From contig MNCI01010021.1 in the NCBI GenBank assembly GCA_015680685.1, forward strand, positions 247,257 to 311,256: a stretch of 64,000 bases of DNA. The letters run 5' to 3'. Of this stretch, positions 12,262 to 22,916 are shown piece by piece. Source of the stretch: Gnetum montanum. Lineage: Eukaryota; Streptophyta; Gnetopsida; Gnetales; Gnetaceae. A model generated the notes under the pieces. The model had not been told where the DNA came from. It saw only the letters and a program-made list of their open reading frames with translations, and searched no databases. The translations under genes and the position numbers were made by a program. Within the stretch, counting starts at the first letter, position 1. Each line of letters starts with the position of its first letter.

Positions 12262-13989
12262 ATAAAAACTCGTCCTCAAGTTCCTTACAAAATATTGGGA
12301 AGGGATGGGATTATTGACTTGAATGGAACTAATGGTGAATGGGATGACATGTGAACGGATCATCATTACAGAATATGACAAAACTAGTGTTCATGACAAC
12401 AGGAGTGAACACTTTATACATTTCACATTAGGCCTTATTTGGTAGCTAAGAGAGAAGAGAGAAGAGAGAAGAAGTCTACTACTGCCAATGCCAAGATTGT
12501 GCCTTTTGTTGTCTATTCGTAAGCGCGCCATCCATCGCGTTTCTTGCATAGCTACTTTAGCACTAATCCATTCCATGTGTTCCCTCCAGATCCAACCCGT
12601 TGTTGTATGATTGCCATATGCACACACAACATAGTCTTTATATTAGCAAGGGTAAATGAATCACAATGCAGTTGATACCTTGCTTCGGTGAAAGGTCCAT
12701 TGGCTAAGTTGTGGTATGGCTGATGCGGGTTTGGAGATATAATAGTGGTGACTATCAAAGGTGTAGGGGTTAAGAAAAAATCAAAAAAATTTGGTCAGGA
12801 CCCCCATGACTAAGAGCGAACCTCTGGTAGCAATAGAATGGAGAAAGGAAAAAGAACAAGAAAGATGGAGAAAAAGAGACAACTATAACGTTGATGAAAC
12901 AGATGTTAAGATGGAAATGAACAAAATAGAGTGGATTGCAAAAAATTTTAAGGGAAAGAATTTAACTAGTGTACCAAATAGGAATGCCAGTGGGTCCTCC
13001 CCAAAGCAGGCTCATGCCCTGACAAACCCACATTCAAAGAGTCCGTAGGCTCTAGGAATGTCATTTGGAACAAGAGTTAAAGTCTTAACCACAAGAATTT
13101 ACCAACAAGAAAACAATGCATCCACCAAGATATGGGCTACTGATACAACTGACAATGAGGTAAAAAATGGAGAGAAGGATGGAGAGAAGGGAATGGAATG
13201 GAATCCCAAGAACAAGGTGGGGTACAGCCCCTTGTGTATTGCATGGTTAATGTGACTTAGCAGGTCCCATTCCAAGTTTGACCTTAAACAAACCACATCC
13301 AGTGACTTCACATTAATGCATTTGGCCAATCCATCCACTTGAAGTAACAAGAATGCATCCCCCAAAGAGTCACCAACATTCCGACGAAGCAAAAGATGAG
13401 ATAGGAAGCGAGGAAGGGTCTTAGTTAGAGGGAACATTTTTATTTTGAGTTCCATAACTAGTGCTTGTAGCCCAAGGGATTATTTTGTCTAAGGAATGTG
13501 CTTTGAATTCTCACTTTCTCTTTTTTTTTGGGTTTTTGTGTGAGAACCACACCATGAAAAGACGTATTATTTTTATTTACTCAGCTTTTCGATAATGGAG
13601 CAATGTCAGAATGGGAAGGAAAACTCAAGAAGAAAAACATCCAAGCACCCAAGAGAATTGCCAACACAAATGCATCAAGTTCCCTTGAAGTCACACCCTT
13701 TTCAATCCTTGAGTCCTTCCTTAGTTTGAGAAATGCCCAGTCACTGATTTGTTATAGTTCTTATTAGAAAGGGACTGTACGTTTCCAAGTTGAGAGAGAC
13801 CATAGAAATTTATGGATGTATGGATGAAGTGAACTCATTGCCTGTCATATCAAAAGAACCATACCTTAGTATCAACATCATAACCTTAAAGGTAAAAACT
13901 AAACATTAACAATCAATAGAAATAGTTTATACCATCATTAGAGCACTTATTGGGTGACAAACATAACAAAATAGATAAACACACACACT
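12262..13989. other. Element B unassigned internal region
   Basis: Lies between the U-rich tract and the polypurine tract, where A and C have their post-integrase ORF. I find no match to that ORF. Short frames exist on both strands (plus 12791-13048, lysine-rich; minus 13099-13455, 118 codons; minus 12391-12758 in two frames) but none has a recognised motif. About 13470-13500 matches, inverted, the phrase after integrase in C near 33220-33245. The rest could be a captured host fragment or a decayed ORF. Confidence 0.5.
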
Positions 13990-14175
13990 CACATAAATAA
14001 AAGAAAAGGTATGAACGATGTTGTAAAACAAAAACAAGAAAAGTTAAAAAAATTTGTAAAACAAAAAAGTACAAAACAAAAAAGTGGAAAACAGAAATGT
14101 GTAAAACAAAAACTTAAAAGAATTGAGGGTGTCAATTGATTAGCATAGGTGGCCATCTCCCCCATGACTAAATTG
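13990..14175 (-). other. Element B internal polypurine-like site and U-rich tract
   Basis: On the minus strand TTTAGTCATGGGGGAGATGG (around 14150-14170) is followed by repeated TTTTTTGTTTTACA-like words (14110 down to 14000). It is the counterpart of 6690-6920 in A and 32500-32760 in C, and marks the place where the integrase end would be in a full element. Confidence 0.65.
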
Positions 14176-14379
14176 AAAGGGAGAGATCAAAAATAATGAG
14201 TGCCTATTTGAATTTTTTAGAAGTGTCCAACTTCTCCCAATTGATGTTTTCAGGTTAAGTGTTGGAAGTTGGCGATGCTCATATTCTAATGTATCTATGC
14301 TTTCGTTGTAGGTGTGAGTTGTTCCCCTAGTTCGTTCCATGCATGTTGGTGGGCTGCTCTCTTGATCAGATGTCAATGA

Positions 14380-14900
14380 CTAGGTGTTCTCTTGTTGTGT
14401 GATTGCTACATACAGGCACCTTTGTATCTGAGTTTCTTGGGCACACCAGTTGCATGTAGGAGATGCTAAGCATTCCTCCATGTCATCACCCTCTAAGTCA
14501 CTGTATGTGATGCATGGAACTTTCTTCCTCTCAATATTTCCATAAATGTTTTCCTTAGATATTTTTAAGGAAATATCGTGGATTCCCAAGCATGCATTGA
14601 TGGTGCTGAGCCATGCCATCCCCATTATAATTGGGAAGTCCCCTTTGTTACTGTTGACTTCTATCACTAGGAAATCAGCTGGGTATGACCAACCACACAT
14701 AGTGGTAATGATGTCCTCCATCAATCCCAAGGGAATAGTGATGGACTAGTCAGCCAGCTCTAGTTGAATATTTCTCTTCTTGAGTGGAGGCAGGTTCTAG
14801 GCTTTATACATTTCTCATGAGATTAAGTTGACTTCAGAACCTGAGTCAAGAAGAGCATTATGAGGTTCATTCCCAGTGACTTAGAGATAAATTAGGGGAC
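14380..14900 (-). pseudogene. Element B aspartic protease domain
   Basis: Minus-strand aspartic protease of the retroviral type, which cleaves the gag polyprotein. The active-site triad is intact: ALLDSGSEVNLI at about 14825-14870. The segment GDFPIIMGMAWL (about 14615-14650) matches the usual second motif. The open piece 14380-14730 has 116 codons. A TAA (14881-14883) and further in-frame stops separate it from gag. The frame ends shortly after this domain because pol is deleted. Confidence 0.8.
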
Positions 14901-17541
14901 TTCCAGGGCTAGAGAATTTCCTGGGAAGGTGGCCCACCTTGATCCAGTTAGTAATGGTATGTGTTAACATAACTGTGTGCGTTGAGCTCTGTTGTTGGTT
15001 TGAAGGGAGCTCCGAAGCCTTGTTTGTTGGAGGAGTGGTCATAGACTCAATCGCTTGTGGTTGTGAGAGCTTGTTTGGACTCCTGGTTCTGAAGAAAGGT
15101 CTTCTCTTTGTGAGGTTGTCAGAACTAGTGGCGGGTTGAAGGTTTACAGCTCTTGTAGCATTACGTTGCTGTGGTTGAGTGGGGAGTTTCCCTTGCATTG
15201 TTGGAGCGGTTGGTAGTGGAACTATCGGTGTATGAGAGGCGGTTGGATTTGGAGGATGGTATGCATGCGGTGTGTCTCCTATAGGATAAGGAGTCCTAAA
15301 ATACTCCCAAACTTGGTAGTGACATTGTAGGGTTGTGTGACCCATAAAGTCACTTGGAGAGACCGGCTGCTGCACCTAGTAGCCATACGAGTCTGGTTGC
15401 CGGTAAGGGTATTGTTGTCTAGGCGGTGACATCCCCCATGACTGTGGGTGTTGCCACTGCTAGTGTTGCCCGATAGGTTGTGGCAGAGTTCCACTTGAAT
15501 AATATGTTAATGGTTGGTGGAACTACCTCGAGTTACCTTGGGGATAAGGTAACCTTCAGGGTGCTTGCCGTTTGTTAAGTCTTGGGTTGAGTGCATACAC
15601 CTCAGACTCTTGTAGATGTGGGATTATTAGGCAACATCCCTTAGGATGGTCATATTGGCAAATCTCACATCCACCATCATTTTCTGTATCCGAATCCACA
15701 ACCTCATCGACGATAGTCATTTTTCCCTTACCCTTGTTACGTGCATGGTTTGAATCTCTCCACTTTTTCTTATCATGGTCACTACTTCGTTCCTCCTTAG
15801 ACCCCTCTACGATTTTTAGGATAGTTTCAATTTTACTATCTAAGGAGCTCCATGTTTCATGTACCTTAGCCAACACTTCCATTGTTAATTTCTGAAGCAG
15901 CAAGGTTTTTCTATTCACTAACTCTTCAAGTGGTGACTCATCCTCCTCATTGCAGAATCTCACTCCCCTCTTTTAGAGGGAAGGATCGTGGTTGTACTCT
16001 TCCACACTTTCTCTTTTTCGTAGCTCCCCTTCTTCTTTAGCTACTTGCTCCAACAATCGATGAATTTCGTGGGACATAAGTTCTAATAATCTCTCTTGGG
16101 CATATGTTCTAAGGGTTCTCCTAGTTTCATGTCTTAGCCCATCTACGAGGTGGCGGAGTTGATCCCGTTGTGCGTAACCATGGCCCAGGCAACGATGTAG
16201 CAATGCATAATATCAGCCCATGGCAGCATCTAAGGGTTTGTGGTTACCTTGCTTCCATCCTTGGATCTATTTACGCAAGTTGGAAACTCTGGAGTATGTT
16301 TGGTATTTATTGTTAAATAATTCTAGCATTGTACTCCACCTCCTAATGGTTTCCGGTTCTAAGGACTGGTACCAACTCTCTGCTTCTTTTATGAGTGTCC
16401 TAGGAAACAACTTTAACTTCTACCACTCATTTTCAATATTCTGCAAGGCACAGGCATTGTGGAATGCCTGTAAGTGATTCTACAGATCAGTATTATATCC
16501 CCCCTCAAACCGTGGGATATTATTCATGTCTAGTCTCTTGATCCGACTATCTTTTTGATGCCTTGTAGGTATTCTCAAAGCCTCCGTAATGTCTAACATA
16601 GTTCAGGTGGCAAGTAGGGTTTCATCATTATCATCTCTCTCATGATGTCTATGATGCCTACGTGGTTTCCTACTTTCCCTTCTTCCATGCCTAGACTCTC
16701 TAAAATGTCCTCGTCCTTGCTCTCGACTCTCTCGTCAAGGTCTCTCATTTTGCTTACCCTTATCCTCACCGTTGTGCTCCTTGTGACTGCGCCCTAATGT
16801 GGAAGGAGAGGTTGAATGATGTGATGAAGGGGAAGAAGAAGGAGAGCCATCACCATGGTAATGTCTCCTACCTTCTCTTCGGTGATCTCGACCCCAATCG
16901 TGATGATGATCAGAATGCTTGCCCTTATCTTGTGTTTGTGTCCCCTCATTAAACGCTTGGTGTTTGTGGGCATTAGAACCAGGGTTGTGTATCGTGGAGT
17001 GAAGGTTTTGATACACTATCTCCTCACTCTTGTTAGGATGGGGAACATCATTTTGTGGAGAACCTATTGAGATAGGTTCACCACCCCTAATTTCTCTTAA
17101 GATAGGCAAAGCATTGTGGGGTTCTTTGCCCTTCAATGATGTGTGATAACTCTCCTTCCGTGAGTTCCTTAGACATTGCACCTCTATGGGATGGTAACCC
17201 CTTGTGTCATAGTCTTCTGCAACGTATTCAGTGTATAATTCTATCATGCCTATTTGTGTAAGAGCACGAAGGAGCATGTTAGGGACTGCCCGATCTAGGG
17301 GTAATACTATGTTACCTTGCAAATCTCTCTAGCGTAGTTGTTCATCCTGATGGAGGATAAAAGTAAAATCAGGTATATACTCATCATGATGAGAATATAC
17401 TACTTAATACTATTGAGAAACTGGCGGTTTTGGGTTACGTGTGTTAGACTGCTGACTATCTCTTGTGTGATCCCTAGGTGGTGAAGTGCTTTTATGAGAA
17501 GAAGAAGGAATTGTCTCTTATTCGGTGTGTTGATTAACCAT
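14884..17541 (-). pseudogene. Element B gag, with few stops
   Basis: The minus-strand frame starts at an ATG at 17541 and is readable with scattered stops to the protease. N-terminal part: a FTFILHQDEQL motif (about 17330-17370) shared with A and C, then a conserved PLDRAVPNMLLRAL block. The middle (about 16735-16980) is rich in Ser, His, Arg and Asp. The region 15973-16203 (RDQLRHLVDGLRHETRRTLR) is helical. A zinc-binding motif, CEICQYDHPKGC, is near 15637-15675. The tail (14884-15375) is Pro/Gln/Thr-rich. Gag proteins form the particle that packages element RNA. Several stops replace probable Gln codons. Confidence 0.85.
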
Positions 17542-17638
17542 TGTTTAATTTTTTGTTTAATTAACCCTAAGGGCTTGTTTAAGCTTCCCAACGATGTGGA
17601 TGATTTCCTATGTTCTACTTAGTGCACAAACAACTTAG

Positions 17639-17657
17639 TCCCCGGCAACGGTGCCAA
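17639..17657 (-). other. Element B primer binding site (tRNA-Asp type)
   Basis: The minus strand reads TTGGCACCGTTGCCGGGGA directly after the LTR end CTCATCA. Apart from one base (A for G at a CpG) it is complementary to the 3' end of plant tRNA-Asp, the primer used by Athila-type elements. It is a primer site, not a tRNA gene. Confidence 0.85.
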
Positions 17658-18477
17658 TGATGAGTGGCGAGGTACCCCTACACTCAACCATACGAATACG
17701 AGTGTTACATGCATGATTTGGTCAAACTCTGCAGACTAAGTACCTACATGCCTTATGGAACACTTAAGGTTAATAATTTTTTGTCTTCCCAGACTTGTAT
17801 TTTTCACGGTTGTATGGTTAAGTAAGTCTGAGGTATGTGATTTTTATGTCTTTTGTGTTTTATCACCTATGCTAATGAGGAAAAGGGTGAAGAGACTAAG
17901 TTCTAATGCCTAGCATCAGTATCCATTCCCACTTACCGTTCACACCCTGAACCAATGCAACCTTCTGGGATTACCAAATGCTATTTGTTGCTGGGATTAC
18001 CAAGCGTAACGCATGTGCTCGAAGCGATCATACTAAATGCACTTAACTAGGAGTTAAGGGTTGAGAGAGATTTAGTTAACTAATAAAGCATTTAAACAAT
18101 GAACAATAATTAACAATAATTAAAGTTCTATTTCACTTAGTCCATGCACTATAAGGTTTATCCAAAAGTTCATCTTTATTTCCGTACACAAACTTGTGCT
18201 CAGGTACAATATTTTCTCGAATAAAGATCCGTTCACTTTGGGACTCTTATTGCGGGCACATGGAAATTACTCTAACTCTGGAATGGAAAAAATACAAGAG
18301 TTTGGCTACAGTCTAGATCTAGATGGCGAAACAAGGGAGAGCTGCCTCTTATTTATAGATTTGGTGGCACGACGTGATATCGCAGGGGAAGACGTGATAT
18401 CACGTATGCGATATCGCGGGGGACACGATATTGCAGTGGACGCGATATCGCGGCCCATGCGATATCACGTCCCATCA
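17658..18477 (-). repeat. Element B 5' LTR (right copy)
   Basis: Partner of 11455-12246 and the promoter LTR of B. It has lost several CpG sites present in the left copy (for example gtgcgatccgg against gcatgatttgg). Its U3 start holds six GATATC-like dyads (18376-18470), twice the number in the other LTR. The TATA box CTATAAATA is on the minus strand at 18350-18358. Confidence 0.92.
18350..18358 (-). promoter_or_regulatory. TATA box of element B 5' LTR
   Basis: CTATAAATA on the minus strand, conserved in the left LTR (12173-12181). It sits downstream of the GATATC dyad cluster in the direction of transcription, as expected for a U3 promoter. Confidence 0.65.
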
Positions 18478-19571
18478 AACTATCTTCAATGTTTTGCAAG
18501 GCATAGGCATCATGGAAGGCTTGAAGATGGTGTTATGTATCTACATTATATTCAGTTCAAATTTGGGAATATTTTTTTATGTCTAGTCACTTGATGCAAT
18601 TGTCCCTTATGTGCTTGGTAGGAATATACATTACTTCTATAGTGTTAATCATGTTGTGAGTGGCCAGTAGAGGTTCTTGATAATTCTTAGGTTCATAAGC
18701 TCTATTGTAGTGGTGATTTCCTTTTATGCACATAATGTTATTTCTCTTCATATCTATCCCTTTATGCTCTTCTCTCATAATTGTTCTCTTCTTCATCAGA
18801 ATGTCTTCTTTGATGCTCATATCTATTAGGATCCCTTCATCTTTCCCTATCATGATCCCTCATTCTTCTTTCTCTCTTATCATACTCTTTGGAAAAGTAT
18901 GATGAGAAAGAGGAAGAAGTTGGAGAATAGCATCGACTAGTTCTCCTTCTATGACTAATTGATTTACCCCTTTTTGATTCAGTGGAGGTTCTAGACCTTA
19001 AGTCCCTCCTTATTATGGAGTCTTTCTTATCTCCTCTTGACATTTTTGCAAGAGTTGAATGTAATTGTATTTTGATGAGATCTTTGATATGAATGACTAG
19101 AATTTGAGATTGAGATCCATTGATAGAATTTCTTCATATGAAACATACCATCATCTCTTTCTTCTAAGACAACCGTTTATGGTACTTTCTTTCCCTTGTT
19201 AAGCTCTTGCCTTATCTCCATAAAAACATCCCTTCTTACCTAAGCTTTAGTTGGTTGGTCAAGTCTAGTCATGTGCTTTTTGATGTGGTACCCTTCTTGT
19301 ACATGGCCAAGGTTGGACCTTATGAGGGTTGCTTGTAGCATTGATGGTGCAAAATGTTCTGGATGTAAAATAATATTACCTTGTAAATTCCCCAACTTAG
19401 TTGTTCATCTTGGTGGAAGAAAAATGTGAAATTAGGATAATATGGATCATTGTGAGGGTAGAAGATTCTAGTTTACATGGGCATACTCTAGTATTCTTCA
19501 TTATATTTCCTATCATGACTCTTATTTAATTCATTAGCAAGTGGTGATTTCTCCTTGTTTGTAGAAGCCAT
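18478..19571 (-). pseudogene. Element A gag N-terminal part, interrupted by B
   Basis: The minus-strand ATG at 19571 begins MASTNKEKSP, followed by a FTFFFHQDEQL motif (about 19400-19435) like those in B and C. The middle is Arg/Ser-rich (18837-19043, RRRTSRCYSPTSSSFSSYFS), then a segment at 18587-18853. Several stops break the frame. At 18478 the insertion of B cuts it; the C-terminal part is at 10080-11454. Confidence 0.75.
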
Positions 19572-19691
19572 ATTAGATGCTTAATGCCTTAAATGTGTAC
19601 TTTGGAAAAATTTTTTACACGTGAAGGATTTTCTTGATGAATCTTAACATACAAACTTTGTAAAATCAACTACTTAGTGAACATTGACACA

Positions 19692-19710
19692 TTAACGATA
19701 ACAATGCCAA
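19692..19710 (-). other. Element A primer binding site, degenerate
   Basis: The minus strand reads TTGGCATTGTTATCGTTAA next to the LTR. The position and the TTGGCA start match the tRNA-Asp sites of B and C, but most of the GC-rich stretch has decayed, largely by transitions. Confidence 0.55.
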
Positions 19711-20625
19711 TGATGCAATGATGCATGGTTCGGTATTCCAACACTCCACCATACAAGTCACGAATGTACATGTGTGACTTGATTGTAATCCGTGGATGAC
19801 CAATGTAAATCCACTATTAGTTGAGGTTCAATTCATGATCATTATCTTCTCACTTTGAGTTAGTGAAGTGCAAATTGTATGATTTAACTCTTGGTGAGGC
19901 ATATGATAGATTGATGTTGTTGGGTCAAGCTAAGGCTAAGTGTAAACATAGTTGAAACAAAGTGATATAATCTAAGTCTAAGTGTAATGTAAGTAAAGAA
20001 ACTATTCTAGCGTATAGGCAATAAGTATCCATTCTTGGTTTACCATTCATGTCTTGGGCTTATGTAATTATCACTAAGGTTACCAAGTATGCTAGTGGGC
20101 AAACCAAGCAATAACACTATTGGGATTACCAAATGATTACATGGTACATTTGAAACTAGTTGTACTTATATTACTGTACTAAGGAACAATGGAAAAGTAA
20201 AGTACTTAGAAATTGTAAATGACTTAATCAAAGTAAACATATTAAAAGGATAAAAGTTAAACTAAAAATGAAACATGAATTAAGTAAAAGTAAAGTAAAC
20301 TAAGTAGAATGCTGTAATAATGAAAAATAATCTTGATCTTTATTTCTAGCCATAGACTATGCCCAAGAATAATTTACTTGAACAAAGATTCAATAAAATT
20401 ACTTACACCACAATATGTGCATTTACTAAATTGCTATGTATAAATCTAGAAAATAAACTGCAAAAATTTGCTTATGTGTTGGACCAGAGTTTTTTATTTG
20501 ATGTGATGGTGGATTGGCATTTATAGTGAAGATCAAGACTCACTACATGGTATCTATGATGACCTAAGTAGAGCTACAATATTGTAGATATGATATCGCA
20601 TCATTGACTTTTAATGACTTTATTA
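19711..20625 (-). repeat. Element A 5' LTR (right copy)
   Basis: Matches 777-1691 along its whole length, with many substitutions. It is the promoter LTR of A: the minus-strand TATA-like CTATAAAT is at 20519-20526 and an AATAAA-type sequence lies near 20340. The plus-strand reading GGGATTACCAAA near 20130 is the motif shared with B and C. Confidence 0.85.
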
Positions 20626-22140
20626 CTGTGTAACTTGCAATCCACAAGTTGCATGCTTTGACCAAGTAAGGTGTTTTTGTAACTGTTACTTTGCTCTAAC
20701 CAAATGATTAATATCTTACAAACATACTTTTGATGACTTTTATATTTGAATAATTAGCATAGCAAAAAATTTATAATATTTGGGNTTAGACCCTGAAAAA
20801 AAGTTTGATTATTTGAAATAGAGCAACAAATACACATGTAGCATTAGATAAACCAAACTAGATATAAAATGTAGAAAATACACAAGTAGCATTTGATAGA
20901 TAGAAATAACATGAAAGGAAAGACTCAATAGATTTAGGGATGCCTACATAGGCATTCATCCTAATAATCATGCTAATAACAAGAAAAAGAGACACACTTT
21001 TGAAAATTCACTTCTCACCAAAGACTGACTATAATTAGTAGTACAAGTACAATGAAGAAAGAATCAAATGAAGTAGATGATAACTAGAATTAAAAATAAG
21101 AGCTCCATTATAGAGAATTGTGCTGAATAAGGTTACTTGAATTAGAGCCTCTATCACTCATAAATTTGAACTAAAGCTACAAAAGATGAATCAATTGATT
21201 AATGTCTAATTGAACCTTTGGAACTTATGATATAAACTGAAAATGGATAAGGTGGAAGAGTTTCAATTTCTCCACAAGAGTTAGATGATAAATATTTGAA
21301 TATTCTACTTTCTAAAAAATGATATTGCATCTACACTTCCAAATATGAAAAGAATAATAGGTCTAATAACATTCCAAAAAAAGAAAAATCTAAAATTCAT
21401 GGAAGTAATAGGCAGAAATCCAAAAAAAGAAAAAAGAAAAAACATCACCTTAAGATAGCTAATAATTTGGAATAACTTTGCATGCCTAGATCCAAGGGTG
21501 TTGAGCATAAGGACATTACCAATAGACATGAATAAAATCATCTATACCATTCATAGGTTGCATATTTTTTGAGAAATATGTTATAAATGCACACATCCAC
21601 TATATTTATGGTACCATTATGTCAATAGCATAGTTGAGCTCTTATAGTTTTCTCCCATGCAAGTTAGAATTTAGCCCCAAGTGCTTGCAACATGAACTAA
21701 GTGGATTGTACAAAATCATATTTGAGTGATTATGTATGTGAACATATTTTCATAATGATAATAAGATTAAGATGTATTTCCCTTCATTGTAGCACTTGGT
21801 GTACTTTAATAATTTTCTTAATTACAAATCACTTTTAATTATTCTTTTAATTTGCAAACATCGAGTTAACTATCTTATATTCAATAAACTTAAATACCCT
21901 TTATGAGTACAACAAGCTTTGAGCATAAATGCATTAACATTTAGTAATTTGAATAATGTACCACTTTGGTATACTTAGCATAAACATGTTAACATTTAAT
22001 GTTTAATTAATTTCAATATTAAAATTTGTGAGTGGAGGATAGGGAGAGAGGGTAAGCTAGGCTTGGTCCAACATGGATGATGCTAATAGCCACATCAATG
22101 TTGCCCATGTGCAGGCTAGATGGGGCACAAGCATCCCACA
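20626..22140. other. Spacer between elements A and E, no gene recognised
   Basis: AT-rich sequence without recognisable domains. One base is undetermined (n at 20785). The minus ORF at 21305-21541 is Phe-rich low-complexity translation of an A-rich stretch and is not supported as a gene. Confidence 0.5.
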
Positions 22141-22189
22141 TAGATAGGATGCTAGGTAGGAAGGCTAAGAGAGATTGGTGTTGTAGAAG

Positions 22190-22791
22190 AAAGATTGAAA
22201 ATTATCTAAGCACTAGGGAAAGCAGAGGAAAATTGAAAATTTTGATAAGTTAAAGAAAAGAAGGCAATGAAGGCTATATATTGAGGATGTTGGAACCCAA
22301 AATAATTGAAACATAGGTATACTCATAGATTTATAGAATTTTATAACTTAGTGCTACCGAGTAGAATTGAACCTATGACTTGGGGTTACCAAGTTAAGAC
22401 TTGTATCACTAGCCTAACATCCCATTGTTAAGGAAAGCTAGAAATTGGCTAAGTATGAAGAAGTAGGAAGGAAGCTTAAATTGGCTAAGTGTTAGAGAAA
22501 GAAAATGAATGAAGAAAATTTTTGTTAAGTAATAGAGGTAGAAAAGACGCCATGATTTAACCAAGTGTGGAAGACACGGTTAAGAAATTGAATTTGTATG
22601 AAGTTTGGGAGAAAGGGGATCAAATCTAAAAATTTGACTATGTGTTTGAAAAATCCAGAAATAAAATTTTTTACTAAGTATAGGAGGGAGGAAGAAAAAC
22701 CAAAAATTTAGTTAAGTGTAAAGAGAGAGGAAATTAGAAATTTTCCCAAGTGTTAGAAGGGGAAGGAAATTCAAAAACTATCTAAGTATAT
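22190..22791. repeat. Diverged AG-rich tandem repeat, left part
   Basis: A loose repeat with units of some 40-70 bases built around CTAAGTRT or TTAAGTGT followed by AGAGAAAG or GGAGGAAG and AAATT. It is cut at 22791 by element E and resumes at 61604, so it was one block before the insertion. The function is unknown; it may be a remnant of a satellite or of another element. Confidence 0.55.
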
Positions 22792-22916
22792 TGGTGAGGA
22801 GCTCCCATGGATTCCACAATCCAAAATCTCTCAATGTCATAAAAACAACAAATTAAAATAAGAAAAGGAAATGAAACCTTTATTATTGCTCAAATGGAAA
22901 AATTACAGTTGAAAGG

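Larger units (their letters stand above)
11455..18477 (-). mobile_element. Element B: non-autonomous Athila-like element (gag-protease only)
   Basis: LTRs of 792 and 820 bp bound a 5.4-kb internal region with a clear tRNA-Asp-type primer site and a polypurine tract. The flanks aactg (11450-11454) and aacta (18478-18482) form a 5-bp target duplication with one transition. Across the gap the gag sequence of element A reads on, so B entered the gag of A in the same orientation. B encodes gag and protease, but RT, RNase H and integrase are absent. Sequence matching the protease end of C passes, near 14350-14376, almost directly to sequence matching the region after integrase of C. B would have needed enzymes in trans. 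Confidence 0.9.
777..20625 (-). mobile_element. Element A: Athila-like Ty3/gypsy retrotransposon, decayed
   Basis: Two related direct repeats of about 0.91 kb (777-1691 and 19711-20625) bound a minus-strand internal region. Order on the minus strand is primer site, gag, protease, RT-RNase H, integrase, U-rich spacer, a post-integrase ORF, and polypurine tract. The degenerate primer site follows the pattern complementary to tRNA-Asp seen in B and C, and the extra ORF after integrase is the Athila arrangement. Element B interrupts its gag, so A without B is about 12.8 kb. The bases flanking the LTRs (aaaac and ctgtg) do not match, so the target duplication has decayed or an end is slightly misplaced. 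All coding parts carry stops and frameshifts. Confidence 0.85.

Noticed and set aside
17639-17657. Possible tRNA-Asp gene
   Set aside because: Only the complement of the tRNA 3' end is present next to an LTR; it is a primer binding site. The same holds at 26101-26119.
20785-20785. Single undetermined base (n)
   Set aside because: Most simply an assembly or base-call ambiguity; no biological meaning can be read from it.
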